A DNA stretch of 64,000 nt from Azadirachta indica (GCA_022749755.1 CM040442.1:16838457-16902456); one strand, 5' to 3'; shown: positions 23,854-35,335, numbered from the stretch's first letter. The notes: generated by a model not told the origin, from the letters alone. Made by a program: numbers and translations.

Positions 23854-24922
23854 TGATAAGTGCGTAAAAACACACACTTATCATTTACTCTTTAACTTGA
23901 TTTGTTTGTTTAATCCTCTGCTTACATTAATATTTAATATATTTTGCTTGTATTTTTTGTAGATCACGAGAATTGGCCATTGCGCCATTCATCCTGCTCT
24001 TGGGTATCAAGTTCAAGTTTTTGGAGAGAACTAAGAGATAGAGAGAAAGGAGATTGGAAGAATTTTTAGGCATCAAGTTCAAGGTTTTGATAATCAAGGC
24101 TCTCCTAGTCTAGTTTTATCTCTTTCCTTGTCTTTAAACCTTTGTTTTGAATTGAACAATAGTGAAGTTATTGTTTTTTATGTTGTCGATTGTTAAATTT
24201 TTTATTGTGGATTTTGAACTTTATCTGATATGTAGTTAAACTTGTTTTTTAAGATAATGATCTAATCTATTTGAAGCATTCAATTTCTATAATTGTGTTA
24301 TTTGTTATGATTTAATATTTAGTGTTGCATATTCATTATGATGATTAATGCGTTTTAATATTTGGCTAGTATTTGAATTATTTGTGGATTAATATCAATT
24401 GAAAAGTTATTATTATTTCAACTAGGTAATGAATACCGTAAATTACATATTAGATAGAGATGTACTAATATGATTTACATAGTTAGTTAAGAATTATCAC
24501 TAAATGTAAGGTATTTTTATTTAATTTAATTCACATAAAGATATAGTGAATTATTTAGGTAGAAAATAGACTAGACTGATCTCGAGAGAGAGTTTCGAAT
24601 AATTTAGGATAATTAACTAATAACACAAGTATTAAATCAGAATAACATTATCTGGAGAATTGGATGTGAATAAATATAATGAAATCATTAGCTTTAAATT
24701 TTTCCATCAGTTGTATTTGTTTTAATTAAATTGCTCAATAGTTTATTTTACTTTATTTTCTTTTAATTTTTCTCAATTAAATTAATTCGATTTTTTCAAA
24801 TAAATTCATTACTTAATTATCTTCGGTAATTAACAAATTAACTTTTCTTGGGGGCCAACACTTTCTTATCACTGTATTACTTGTTTGCGATACATGCACT
24901 TGTGTTCGTAATTTATGCAACA
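23854..24922 (+). repeat. 3' LTR of the Athila-type element (1,069 bp)
   Basis: It starts TGATAAGTGCG just after TATAGGGGTATT, a degraded polypurine tract, and ends TGCGATACATGCACTTG...TGCAACA, the usual style of Athila LTR ends. TG...CA borders and a flanking TATTT support it. Compared with related LTR pieces at 15.3 and 20.3 kb, it lacks the CG-rich array: GGCCATT joins directly to GCGCCATTC near 23,979. Confidence 0.75.
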
Positions 24923-24927
24923 TATTT

Positions 24928-25779
24928 TAATTTTTTACTTTTGGTTTTCAAGTATTAATCTTTTTTTTATTTTTTATTTTTTCTAATCGATAATTGAAGT
25001 TCATTAATTGACAAGAAAAATATTCAAATAATATAAAAATAATTTAAAACAGTGATTTTTTTTGTCTAAAATTTTCAACATATATTTTATTTTTTTGAAC
25101 AAATACCATCATTTTTAATTATTTTTATTTTGTTTAAGTATTTTTTTACATGTAGTGAATTTATGATTATTATTTGTTAATATATTATTGTTGTTTTAAT
25201 TATAGATTAGGGTAAAAATTCAAAGAAATTTGAATAAAAAAGTAGAAAGTATTTAAATTCAAAATTCAAATAAGAAAAATGAAAATTTTAAAATAAAAAG
25301 TAAAAGGAACAAAAATAAATTAAACTTTTATTTTGTTAATTGAAATTAAATTATTTTCATGTAATTAATTTATTAATATAAAAAATTAATTCAAAATGAT
25401 TAAAAAAGAGCATCCAATACATGAACAGTATCCCTTAATAACTATTTATTAGCTTTATGTATATATTTATATATATATACTCTACCTATATTTTATTGTA
25501 TATTTTTAATTCAAACACCAACATCTTTAATTACATTTATTAAAATTAAATAAGTAAATTTTTTAATTTTTATATATTTACTGATCAAAAATTTTTTGAC
25601 TGAATTAATATTAAAAAAAAATTCAATCTCACATGGTATTGTAAACGAAGACAAGATTAAAAATTATTTTTTTTTAAATTTTTAAATAGAAATCAATTAA
25701 ATTAAAATTATTCTCTAAAAAGAAGAATATTTAAAATAATTTTTTATTATTTAAATAAAAGTATATTTTATTATAAGTC
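24928..25779. other. AT-rich spacer, no feature seen
   Basis: Long A/T runs; no frame, RNA gene or repeat structure was recognised. Confidence 0.4.
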
Positions 25780-26214
25780 TTCTAAATATGTATTTTAGAA
25801 AACAGGTTGAAAATTATTTTTTTTTATTTTTAAAAATCATGAATAATTTTATTAAAGCTGTTGTTTAAATAAGTGAAAAAAGAAAACGATTTAAAATTAT
25901 TTTTATATTTTTTTAAAATAAAAATAAGTTTATTAAAACTTCTCTAAACACATATTTTAGAAGACAATTTATAAAAATCGTTTTTATTTTTTAGAATTGA
26001 AGTCGATTTTATTAAAACAGTTATTTAAATATATATTTTAAAAGATAGTTTACAAAAACTGTTTTTATTTTTTAAAATTAAAGTCGGTTTCATTAAAACA
26101 GTTCTTAAAACATATATTTTAGAAACGGTTTACAAAAATAGTTCTTATTTTTTAAAATTAAAGACAATTTTTGAATAAACCGTCTTAAAAAATAAAAACC
26201 GTCTTCTATTTAGT
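25780..26214. repeat. Transposon subterminal repeats and candidate right end
   Basis: At least four degenerate units of roughly 80-95 bp, with alternating TTTTAGAARAC-GTTTA-AAAA and TTTTATTAAAACAGTT words, close on AAAACCGTCTT words and end in TATTTAGTG at 26,214. Read on the minus strand the end is CACTAAATAG followed by GACGGTTTTTA repeats, the layout of a CACTA-type terminus. The partner end and target duplication were not found. Confidence 0.4.
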
Positions 26215-26269
26215 GTACTTTTTTAATTATTTTCTAGTAGTATATGTGCTTGGAAGGATGTTCACCAGG

Positions 26270-26510
26270 TTTGTGGGAGACCCAAGGCACGCCTACTATC
26301 GCCCTCTCTCCTTAGAAAAATTTTCTAGCAAATTTATGGGAGACCAAAGCACGTTTACTATCACCCTTTTCCTTTAGAGAAATTTTTTATCAAGTTTATA
26401 GGAGACCAAGGCATGGCTACTATCGCCCTCTCCTCTCCGAAAAATTTTTAATCAAGTTTATGGGAGACCTAAAGTATATATACTTTAAGTTTATGGGAGA
26501 CAAAAACTCA
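26270..26510. repeat. 62-63-bp minisatellite, about 3.5 units
   Basis: The word GGGAGACC recurs with starts near 26,275, 26,338, 26,400 and 26,462. Each unit carries GGCACGCCTACTATCGCCCTC and ends in AAAAATTTTT-ATCAAGTTTA. The last unit is truncated. No coding. Confidence 0.75.
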
Positions 26511-26689
26511 CTTTTTATAGATGTCTGCAGGAGAATTTAGTTGATAACTAAAAGAAAAAGAGAGATTTTATTGAAAATGTGCATGAGCGAGAGAGGGAAA
26601 AGGAGCAAATTTGGTGCGGCTTTATTTAGTTCTACAGTACATAATATTTGGATTCGGTTCGATTTTTTAAAAAGCTTAGATGAACCCAA

Positions 26690-27040
26690 ATTTACCCACC
26701 CCTATTTAATTTGTTGCGTGTACGGGAGAAGGTGGCGGCCATTTAAAATTTAGCCCTCTCCTAGTTCTTAATTTTCTGCGTGAATGTTGAGTGGGAGACG
26801 GAGAGAGGGCATTTGAAATTTGGCCCTTTTGCCCTTCCTAATTTTATTTTTTCTTCTTACGTGGATGTTGAATGGAAGAGGGAGAAGGGGCGATTTGAAA
26901 TTTAGCCCTCCCCTCTTCTCAGTATAATGTGTGAGTGCTGAGTGGGAGAGGAAGGCCATTTGAAATTAAGCCCTCTCCCCCAACTCAGTTTAAAATTTGG
27001 GCCTCTCCTTTTCAATTTGACGCGTCAATAGCAGAGGGAA
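26690..27040. repeat. ~70-bp degenerate tandem repeat
   Basis: The word ATTTGAAATTTAGCCCTCTCC recurs near 26,740, 26,810, 26,891, 26,956 and 26,986, separated by GTGAATGTTGAGTGGGAGA-type sequence. GGGAGAGGG and CCCTCTCCC words make the units self-complementary. This differs from the 62-bp array just upstream but shares the GGGAGA/CCCTCTC theme. Confidence 0.65.
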
Positions 27041-27889
27041 TCTTTCGTTAAGGGAAACTACAAATTAATAAATTAAACTTTTAGTTGCAAATTAGTAAAT
27101 CCAATGCGAAATTAGTAAAATATCGAGGTTAGTGTTAATCTTCATTCAAATTAATAAATTATTATTAAATTATTTCCTAAAATTTATTAAATCATATTTG
27201 AGTATCCTATTTAATATTTTTAAGGAAAATTTTCTTTCTTATTTCTATTAAGTCATGACTGTAGATGATTTTTTAATTAAATTTATTTTTTATCAAAATT
27301 ATTCTAAAATTTTTATTTTTTTATTTTTTAGTTTTTTGTTTCTTCAAGATATTCATTGAATAATTTACTTGCCCACTGGAGATAAAGATCAAATTTAATA
27401 AGATGATAAAAAAAAAACACTATTATTATTTGATAGGTGCTAGTTGCTTGAACTTGTAAAATCACTTGGATCTTGGGAGCGTTTTTTTATTTTTCTTTAT
27501 GTAATGTTTACAAATTTTTTAAGAAAATAATAACTTTATTATTTGTATGATCATAGTTTATTATTCTTTAATATTTAATTGCAGTGTATACAATTTACAC
27601 AAGGACTATCCTTGATTAAATTTGAATGTTCATTGTTATACTCAAAATTCTTAACTAATGAGCTAAGCTCATTATTAAACGTTAGAAATGTTTAAGCCCG
27701 TAATAAAATAATTTAATAAATATAATTTGAGAGTCTAAATTGATGACAAATGATTAAAAATTTAAACTCATGATATATAATTTGGCGAGAGACCTTTGTT
27801 TGTAAGGAGACAGCTAATTTTTAAGGAAAATTACTATCTAAATGACTTTTAAAAGAAGAGAGAGACGATGATTATAAAATAAATCTTTT
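27041..27889. other. AT-rich spacer, no feature seen
   Basis: No frame or repeat structure was recognised. Confidence 0.4.
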
Positions 27890-28260
27890 GGAGATCTTAT
27901 TACTTGAAGGTAAGTAAGTTTTAAAAAGAAGGGAGAAGTTTCTTAATTGAGAAGTTTAGTATCGCTTCTTGTTGAGGTCTAGTAGACACTTATTAGAAAG
28001 GGAGAGGCTCCTTCAAATTAAAGACTTATAAACTCCCACAAAGTGTTTGCACTTAGATTTGCATAAATACTCAAAAAGGGGAAGCAGTTTTCTTAAGTAT
28101 GAAACCTATTACTATCTCCAAACGCCAAAAGCTCAAGTAGAAGGGGAGAGAAATGACAATACCTCTCTCCTTGTAGTATAAAGGACTAGAGGGAGAGAAA
28201 TGATTTTAGCCCTCTCCAAGTAGTACAAAGGCTTAAAGGAGGAAGATAGAAACTAAAGTC
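27890..28260. repeat. GGGAGAG/CCTCTCC-rich degenerate repeats
   Basis: Continues the GGGAGA/CTCTCC theme of 26.3-27.0 kb. The segments AGTAGAAGGGGAGAGAAATGA and ACTAGAGGGAGAGAAATGA (near 28,134 and 28,188), each followed by CCTCTCC and AGTAGTA-AAAGG, form a two-unit repeat. Probably part of the same transposon-derived block. Confidence 0.45.
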
Positions 28261-28955
28261 AACACAAATAAATACACGTGGTAAAATTATAAGAAGGCAT
28301 GAGTATGTCATGCGACGTATATACCTTGATACTTGTTAAAAGAAATTACAAAACCTTGGTCAAATTTGTGAACAATTATAAAAGATCAAATTTTTACTTT
28401 GAAGGAAAGAAAAAATCAAAGACATTAGGGAAAATTCTGTCTCTTTAAACTCTAAACTTCTTTCTCTAATTATATTTTTTGATAACTGACTTGATCATTA
28501 GAGGGTTTATGTCAAAAAATAATCCGATAACCCCTAAGCACACTTTGTTTTATAGAAAATAGAGGGACCATCTACCACTCAGAGTAGATATGTAGACACG
28601 GTATCCACATCTTCAACTTGGGTAAAAATTGCATCAACATTTATTATGCCACTTAGTCGTGATAATAATTATAATATACACACACATATATACATATGTA
28701 TGTATATATATGTATGATATAATTCTAAATTATGTGACATGTTTTAAATATATTTTATTACTATTAATAATTAATTTGGAAATAGATATATATGTAATCA
28801 AATTTTATGAAATAGATTTTATGTAAATTTTCTCAAAATAACATGCAGATGAATTAAACAACTCTACTATATTTTTCTTTTTTATGTAAAAGGAATATAT
28901 AAGGTGTGAAATGAAGTTGGGTTGGCAATTTACCAAGACAATTCCATTAATTTGG
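28261..28955. other. AT-rich spacer with TA/CA microsatellite
   Basis: TATACACACACATATATACATATG-type simple sequence at about 28,672-28,716. Nothing else is recognised. Confidence 0.4.
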
Positions 28956-28959
28956 TTTG

Positions 28960-29560
28960 GTGGAAGTGGAAATAGTCTTGATAATGTCTTTGTTAGTTGA
29001 CTCCAATTAGTGGAGATTTAAAGCCTATATTGATTCACTGTTGATGCTTAAAGCTCTATTATTTATTTTGAATTTTTTTTCTTATTAAAAGTAATTTTTT
29101 TTTCTTATTGACTCACTGTTGCTGATGTTGTGAGCTCCCTGATTTATTTTGACATTTTTTTTTTCATCTCTTAAAAGTAATTCTATCACATTTTAGTGGA
29201 TTCATATTATATGTGAGTTGCAGTTTATCAAATTTTAAATATTAATCATAAGATTTGACTACAATATAATGCTTTGAATGTGTTGATGCATCTATTTATT
29301 TTTTAATAAACAACAAATATAAATTCAAAAAATATATATAAAAATAACAACACATTGCAAATATTATATGTTATAGTCAATATCCCTTTCAAATTATTAT
29401 TTGTGTCTCTTGAAGGACATTAGTTGTGCCAAACCCACTAGACAACTACTAAAGTGACTAATTTATGTTCTTACCTTTCATAATTCTTGTCATCACATTC
29501 ACACCCAAAGTCAGAAATTGCTCTACAATACTTTATGCATTGTTAGGTTTTCAGCAAATA
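28960..29560 (+). repeat. Diverged repeat, partner at 59,985-60,550
   Basis: Shares ordered landmarks with 59,985-60,550: TTAGTTGACT-CAATTAGTGGAGATTTA, TTGACATTTT, AAAAGTAATTCTATC, a CATAT-TG-GTTG block, TTTCAAATTATTATTTGTGT and GTGCCAAACCCA. It is too diverged to set borders. The related copy extends further and has a minus-strand frame; here only the edge of it remains. Identity unknown. Confidence 0.5.
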
Positions 29561-30150
29561 CACAAAGTATTTGCTTCTATATATTTCAACAAATATACAT
29601 GGTGCGTATTTTTAATTATAAATTTGTATAAAATAATATTAGTTTTGCACTAAATCGGCATAAACTTTCTCAAATTTATATTTTAATATTCGCATGTAGA
29701 AAAATAAGGCTTCTTAAATTATATATATGCAGTTCAAATGGATTAAATTTCTATTTATAATAATCAAAGTCAAACAATTTTTTTTTCCCCAGCTCAATTC
29801 TTCCTTTACTTGGACGGTTATATTTTTCTTTGTAAAGTGTTTATTTAAAGCAAGTAATCAAAATGCCCATTAGCCATAACCCTGCTAGTTTGGGATTCTT
29901 TAAAATTATTTTAAGTTCGAGTAATAGTAGAGGATATGAATTTGGTATTTGATAAATGAAGTTGCTTACTCTTGCTCAAAATCTTTTAAAAAAATAATAA
30001 GCAATTAAAATATTTTCTTGCTGTCAATAAAAGAAACACTATACACCAAAGACTGATTGGGTATTAACAATTTGTATCTGATTTTTGTTGAAATAATAAA
30101 AAGAATATAATGTGATTAATTTCAACAATTTCACCCCTGACGTTACAAAG
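29561..30150. other. AT-rich spacer, no feature seen
   Basis: No frame or structure was recognised. Confidence 0.35.
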
Positions 30151-30472
30151 AAATTGTTTTCAGTTACATTTTTTTTTTAATGAAATCTCCAAGCCTAAGC
30201 TGAGAGCAATAACATTAAAGAAAAAAGAAAGATGTACAAAATCATGTAACGCTCAGGAAGGCTTGACAAAACAGAACCAATAACAAGAAAGAAGGAATCA
30301 GAAACACTGCAACAACCCATGAAAACAATAACAAGAAAGAAACAATTAAGCAAACTATAAGTGAAGCATGAGGAGAGCCCCACCAGCAAAGGGTAGGAAA
30401 ATTAAGCCCCAAATTCGCCAAACGATCAGTTATACTATTGTTTAAAAAAAAAAAAATTGTTTTCAGTTACAT
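30151..30472 (-). mobile_element. 5'-truncated LINE with 19-bp target duplication
   Basis: A 284-bp insert (30,170-30,453) lies between perfect 19-bp direct repeats AAATTGTTTTCAGTTACAT at 30,151-30,169 and 30,454-30,472. On the minus strand the insert begins with a short coding tail (NSITDRLANLGLNF), like the end of the plant LINE RNase H region. It then has T-rich 3' untranslated sequence with a GTACATCTTTC word and ends in an A-run, seen as T10 at 30,169-30,178. Truncation, A-tail and long target duplication are classic for target-primed reverse transcription. The LINE identity of the coding tail is inferred from a short motif. Confidence 0.75.
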
Positions 30473-30530
30473 GTTACCCTTATTGCTTAAAAAAAAAAAA
30501 AACTCATCAAAACATGAGACTTTCCCCCTT

Positions 30531-30572
30531 GTTTTTCCTTTTCTTTTCTTTTCTTTTCTTTTCTTTTTTTTT
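30531..30572. repeat. (TTTTC)n microsatellite
   Basis: Six or so TTTTC units ending in a T-run. Confidence 0.85.
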
Positions 30573-30999
30573 AAAAAATCTGAACCTTGTTAATTATAAA
30601 TTTGTAAATAAAAATACCAAGTGAAGGATGTTCTTGAAAGCTCTGCCAATCTAGAAAAACATGGTTAGTGGTATTTTCAGTGTTGTAATTTTTTAGCATC
30701 AGTGTTGCATGTTTGATTACGGTAGTCATGGGTAGTAACTCATAGTTACTTAACAATAATTATGGTACACGTTCAATCACAGTAGTTATTTTATTTGCCT
30801 ATATGAAAAGTGATGTATTTGAATCAATGCATCAACTCAAATGTGTCTTTCCATATAATTTCATCCCATTAATTGTCTACATTTGGTATTAGAGCTAGGT
30901 TGGATGGATAGAGAGGCAGAGACAGTATAGTAGCAATTTTTCTTCTTTTTATTCACTTTCACCATAGTTTGAAATTATAATTAGGCAACCAAGAGAGGG
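30573..30999 (+). other. Candidate retroelement primer-binding site and LTR edge
   Basis: TGGTATTAGAGC at 30,884-30,895 differs by one base from the initiator-Met tRNA complement used as primer-binding site by many plant LTR elements. It follows TGTCTACA, which could be an LTR end, by two bases. No second LTR or coding region of such an element is visible nearby, so this is at best a remnant. Confidence 0.35.
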
Positions 31000-31480
31000 G
31001 TGAATTAAGTTTTCAAAAATTAAACAAACTAATATGCAACCCAACGATTAATACTAAGGAATTCCAATGTTTTATGGTGCATGGCAAATTCAACACACAA
31101 TTCTAATCATTAAAAGGTAAATTATCACAAATTTAAATTCCAAGTGTGTGAGAGCAAATGTGTGAACAAATATAAATATAAACATAAACATTAATAAAAA
31201 GTATAGAGAGCGAGATTAAACACAATGATTTTATGTGGTTCGGTAAATTCCTCCAAAGTTCTAAACTTGAGAATTTCACTAAATGTGCCTTCAAACAAAT
31301 GCAAGCAAATACAACTCCAAGTGGACTTAATTGGTGCCACTCAAATCTTACACCAAGAGGATTTCATGGATGCCTCTTCAACTTTTACAAATAAGTAGAC
31401 TTACCGATATCACTCAATACTTTACAAACAAGTGTGCTTAATGTTTAATTTGCAAATCAAAGCTCAAACTTTTTATAATA
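31000..31480. repeat. Probable transposon fragment (GAGGGGTGAATT...GTGGTTCGG type)
   Basis: AGAGAGGGGTGAATTAAG near 31,000 followed about 235 bp later by TTATGTGGTTCGG is a word pair common in plant dispersed repeats. The following 220 bp contain similar short segments (CAAGTGGACTTA, CAAGAGGATTTCA, AAGTAGACTTACCG, CAAGTGTGCTTA) spaced about 55 bp apart. Class not determined. No coding. Confidence 0.35.
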
Positions 31481-32359
31481 CACTCGTAATATGTTCCTAA
31501 GTTTTCCAAAATATGTAAAACTCGTTTAAAAATGAATTTAGACTAGTATTTACATAAAATATAGAAATTAACCATTACCAAACAAAAATTCAAATGTCTA
31601 GAAATCTAGTAAATCGATTGGTCTAATTTGATCAAACGGATGGTCCAATTCAGTCGATTAGATTTGTAAGCCAATCTATCTCAAATTTCACTATTTTCCT
31701 ATTCACATGAACTATTTTGTACTAGTTCAACGAGTTTTCTAATGGCTCAAAATATATGCCTTTAGGTGATCTAAACTAAGTTACAAAAGTTTGCACTTTT
31801 GTCTAGTTTTCAGGTTTCAAAAACCTTTTTTTTTTTTCCCTATTGCAAGTTTCAAAAATTTGAATTTCCATCTGATTATGTTTCCAAAATTGTTTTGCAA
31901 AAAGTAATGCAATTGAAATTTTGACAAACAAATTTTTGATAAACATGTTTATATATAAAAATTTTGAGCTTTCAAGTGCAAATCAATAATCAATGTAAAG
32001 ACAATTACAAATAATAAATCACCTAGTGTGTATGTCTTTAACTTCAAGTATTCTCTTCAATATGCTCTAAGGGTTTCTAATTGTTCTCTTCATGAATGCC
32101 TTGATTTTGGATATCCTTTTGATTATCAATTTGTATTTCAGGTCTTCAAGCAAAAAATATCGTAAAGAAAACTAAAAGAAGAGTTTGGTTAATTAATGAT
32201 ATCAATATTTGCTATCTTCAAAATAATAGCTTATGAATCTTAGGGGCTAATAGCAATAGCAATTGTTCATGATTTCTGATGATTTTGTGCAACCAGCCTT
32301 AAGTTTAAATATAACAGAGTATAATAATAGCTTGGGTGTAAGATGAATACATTTCAAAA
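31481..32359. other. AT-rich spacer, no gene
   Basis: No frame or RNA gene was recognised. Confidence 0.35.
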
Positions 32360-32535
32360 CAGTGGGTGCGATTATTATTTTAGAAACCTTTAGAAATAAA
32401 AAATTATTTATTTAAATTAAAATATTAACAATAAATTTAGATATAATTATATACTTAAGTGCTCCAAACCTTTCTTTTATTTTTGGTAATAATTTAATAT
32501 GTAATGATCATAAATTTTTATGAAAAAAACTATGT
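32360..32535. repeat. Repeat with inverted and direct partners near 35 kb
   Basis: 32,370-32,450 is matched in inverted orientation by 34,995-35,065 (TTATTTCTAAA, AATTTAAATAA and ATCTAAATTTATTGTT words). 32,443-32,530 is matched in direct orientation by 35,246-35,330 (ATATACTTAA-TGCT, TAATTTA, AAACTAT-type words). The inner fold-back element at 33,190-34,982 therefore sits in an older rearranged repeat. Confidence 0.45.
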
Positions 32536-33189
32536 ATAATATTTTTATTAATATATATTGAAAATTTTATGTTATTTTTATTAATACAATAATTAATTTA
32601 ATTCACATATTACAATTTATTATTCTTTTTTGTCATCACAAAATAATTATTTAGGTTTACCCCAACTTATTTATATATCCTGATACATTTTTGTAACTTT
32701 TGAAAAGGCACTAAATTTTTTTTATCCAAATTAGCATATCAACAATAAATTGAAAAAATATAAATAATTATTTTCTGAGAAAAAAGGGGTTAAGAGCATT
32801 TATAAAATCTTAGAAAGAAAAAAATCTTAAATAAAACAAGAATAATAAATTATAATACACGAATTAAATTTAGTATTGTGCCAATAAAATGGATAATAGA
32901 CATATTTTTATATTTTTATTTAATAGTTCAAGTTAATTTTGATTAAAAAATTTAAAAGAAAATTTTAATTATTTTTATTTGTAACAAATATAGTGTGTAT
33001 TTATATTTGCTTTTATTTATATTAATTATGTAGTTGATAATTGTTGTAAGAAAATACAATAAAACTAATATAATTTTTAAATATATATTAAATAAAATAT
33101 TATACATATTTTATCTAAAAATTCTAATTATCATTGGATACTAAATGGGTACCAAGAGAGTATAATGAAAAAAAAAAAAATTAGGAGAA

Positions 33190-34982
33190 GGGATATTGAC
33201 ATTTTCCCCTCTAAACTTTAGTCTAATAAGGAAATATCTCCCCAATATTTGAAAAAAAATAGATACCTCTAATATTTAGATAAATAGGTAGATACTCCCC
33301 TAAACTTTTATTTTCATTAATTGGCTGGTTAGTTTATTATTATTTATATCTCTCATCTTTTATATAATAATATTTTGATATATATTTTATTCAATATAAT
33401 ATTTTACTCTCTATTTTAATATTTTTCACAATATAATTTTTTTAAATATAACAATTTAGTTCATATTTAATATTTTTTTTTTTCATAATATACTCAAAAC
33501 TAAATACATTTTTAATTTGTTAGTTCAATAGAAAATTTAAAACATAAAATATTATTAAAAAAATTTAAATAATGAGTTAAATTAAACTCATATTAAAATA
33601 TTTATATCCTTTTTTTCTTTTTTCTGCAATAAATTTGATATTTAACTATTAAAAGAATTTTGAAATATACTTTAATATTTTATTTTTATATTATTATTTT
33701 TATTTAAAAGATTATATTAAATTTATTATATTTTCTTGAGAAAAATTATGAAAATATAAATAAAAAAGTAAAAAATTTAATATCATTTATTAATAAAATT
33801 AGTAATTAAATATATTTTATATTCTTATTAACCAGTATAATTAAATTTTAGTTAAAAAATAGAAAAATAAGAAAATTTTTTTATTATTTTTATTTGTAAT
33901 ATATATATATATATAACATGTATTTATTGTTTATATTTTTTTATTTATATTTTCATATATTTTTAATATTTTTTCACAATATATTCAAGAATAAATAAAT
34001 TTTTCAATTTTTTATTTTAATAAAAAATTTTAAAAAATACAATTATTAAAAAAATTTAAATAAGAAGATAAGCCATACTCATATGCTAAAATATTTCTAA
34101 TCTTTTGCTTTCACTTTTATAATAATAAATATTTAATTATTAAAAAATTTAATTGAAATATTTTTTAACATTTTATTTTTATATGTAATATATTTATTTA
34201 AATAATTATGCTAAATTTATTATATTTTTTAAAAAATATATAAAAAATATAAAAAATAAATATATGTTACATATATATTACAAATAAAAATAATAAAAAA
34301 ATTTTGTTATTTTTCTATTTTTTAATTAAAGTTAAATTATATATTGGTTTAATAAGAATATAAAATTATATTTAATTTTTTTTACTTTTTTATTTATATT
34401 TTCATAATTTTTCTCAAGAAAATATAGTAAATTTAATATAATCTTTTAAATAAAAATATTAATATAAGAATAAAATGTTAAAATATATTTCAAAATTCTT
34501 TTAACAATTAAATATCAAATTTATTGTAGAAAAAAGAAAAAAAGGATATAAATATTTTAACATAAGTTTAAAATATTTTAATATGAGTTTAATCTAACTC
34601 ATTGTTTAAATTTTTTAATAATATTTTATTTTTCAAATTTTCTATTGAAATAACAAATTAAAAATGTTTTTGGTGTTGAGTATATTATATAAAAAAAATT
34701 AAATATGGACTAAATTGTTATATTTAAAAAAATTATATTGTGAAAAATATGAAAATAGGGAGTAAAATGTTATATTGAAATAAAATATATATCAAAGTAT
34801 TATTAAATAAAAGATGAGAGACATAAATGATAATAAATTAACCGGCCAACTATCAGAAATAAAAGTTTAGGGGAGTATCTACTTATTTATCTAAACATTA
34901 GAGGAGAATCTATCTTTTCTCAAATATTAGGGAGGCATTTGTCTATTAGACCAAACGTCAAGAGGGAAAATGTCAACTTTCC
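33190..34982. mobile_element. Fold-back Mutator-like element, 1,793 bp
   Basis: Flanked by identical 9-bp repeats TTAGGAGAA (33,181-33,189 and 34,983-34,991). The left end reads GGGATATTGACATTTTCC; the reverse complement of the right end reads GGAAAGTTGACATTTTCC. Inverted arms of about 720 bp (33,190-33,910 and 34,260-34,982) run nearly the whole length, sharing long landmarks such as the segment around AAAAAAGGATATAAATATTTT. A third, direct copy of part of the left arm (33,475-33,735) lies at about 33,965-34,215. No coding sequence. The 9-bp duplication and long inverted arms fit a non-autonomous Mutator-like element moved by a transposase elsewhere. Confidence 0.85.
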
Positions 34983-34994
34983 TTAGGAGAATTT

Positions 34995-35335
34995 TAGTAT
35001 ATAATTTTATCTAAATTTATTGTTGGTATTATAATTTAAATAAAAAATGTTTTATTTCTAAAGTTTTTTGAAAATAATAAAATAAAATAAAATATTTAAA
35101 CATTTTAGTCCTTAATATTATTGATTTAATGTTAAAAAATAATAATACATGTAAAGTTAATACATTTTTTGAAACTTTAAAATTAATTTAAAAAAAAATA
35201 ATTATATTTCTAATTAAATTTATTTTATTAGAATTTTACAAACTGATATACTTAAATGCTTACTAACCCTTCATTTACCATTTTGGGGATAATTTAGCAT
35301 ATAATTATTATAAACGTTTTTAGATAAAACATAAC
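34995..35335. repeat. Outer repeat partner of 32,360-32,535
   Basis: 34,995-35,065 is the inverted partner and 35,246-35,330 the direct partner of the sequence left of the fold-back element. No gene. Confidence 0.45.

Larger units (their letters stand above)
20884..24922 (+). mobile_element. Athila-type LTR element, internally deleted
   Basis: Bounded by TATTT on both sides (20,879-20,883 and 24,923-24,927), a 5-bp target duplication. The left LTR starts TGATAAGTG at 20,884; the right LTR starts TGATAAGTG at 23,854 and ends TGCAACA at 24,922. Total 4,039 bp, against roughly 10 kb or more for complete Athila elements. No gag, protease, RT or integrase was found, and the left LTR does not show the 3' half seen in the right LTR. 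A deletion from within the left LTR through gag-pol is inferred. The 3' ORF remains. Confidence 0.75.
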
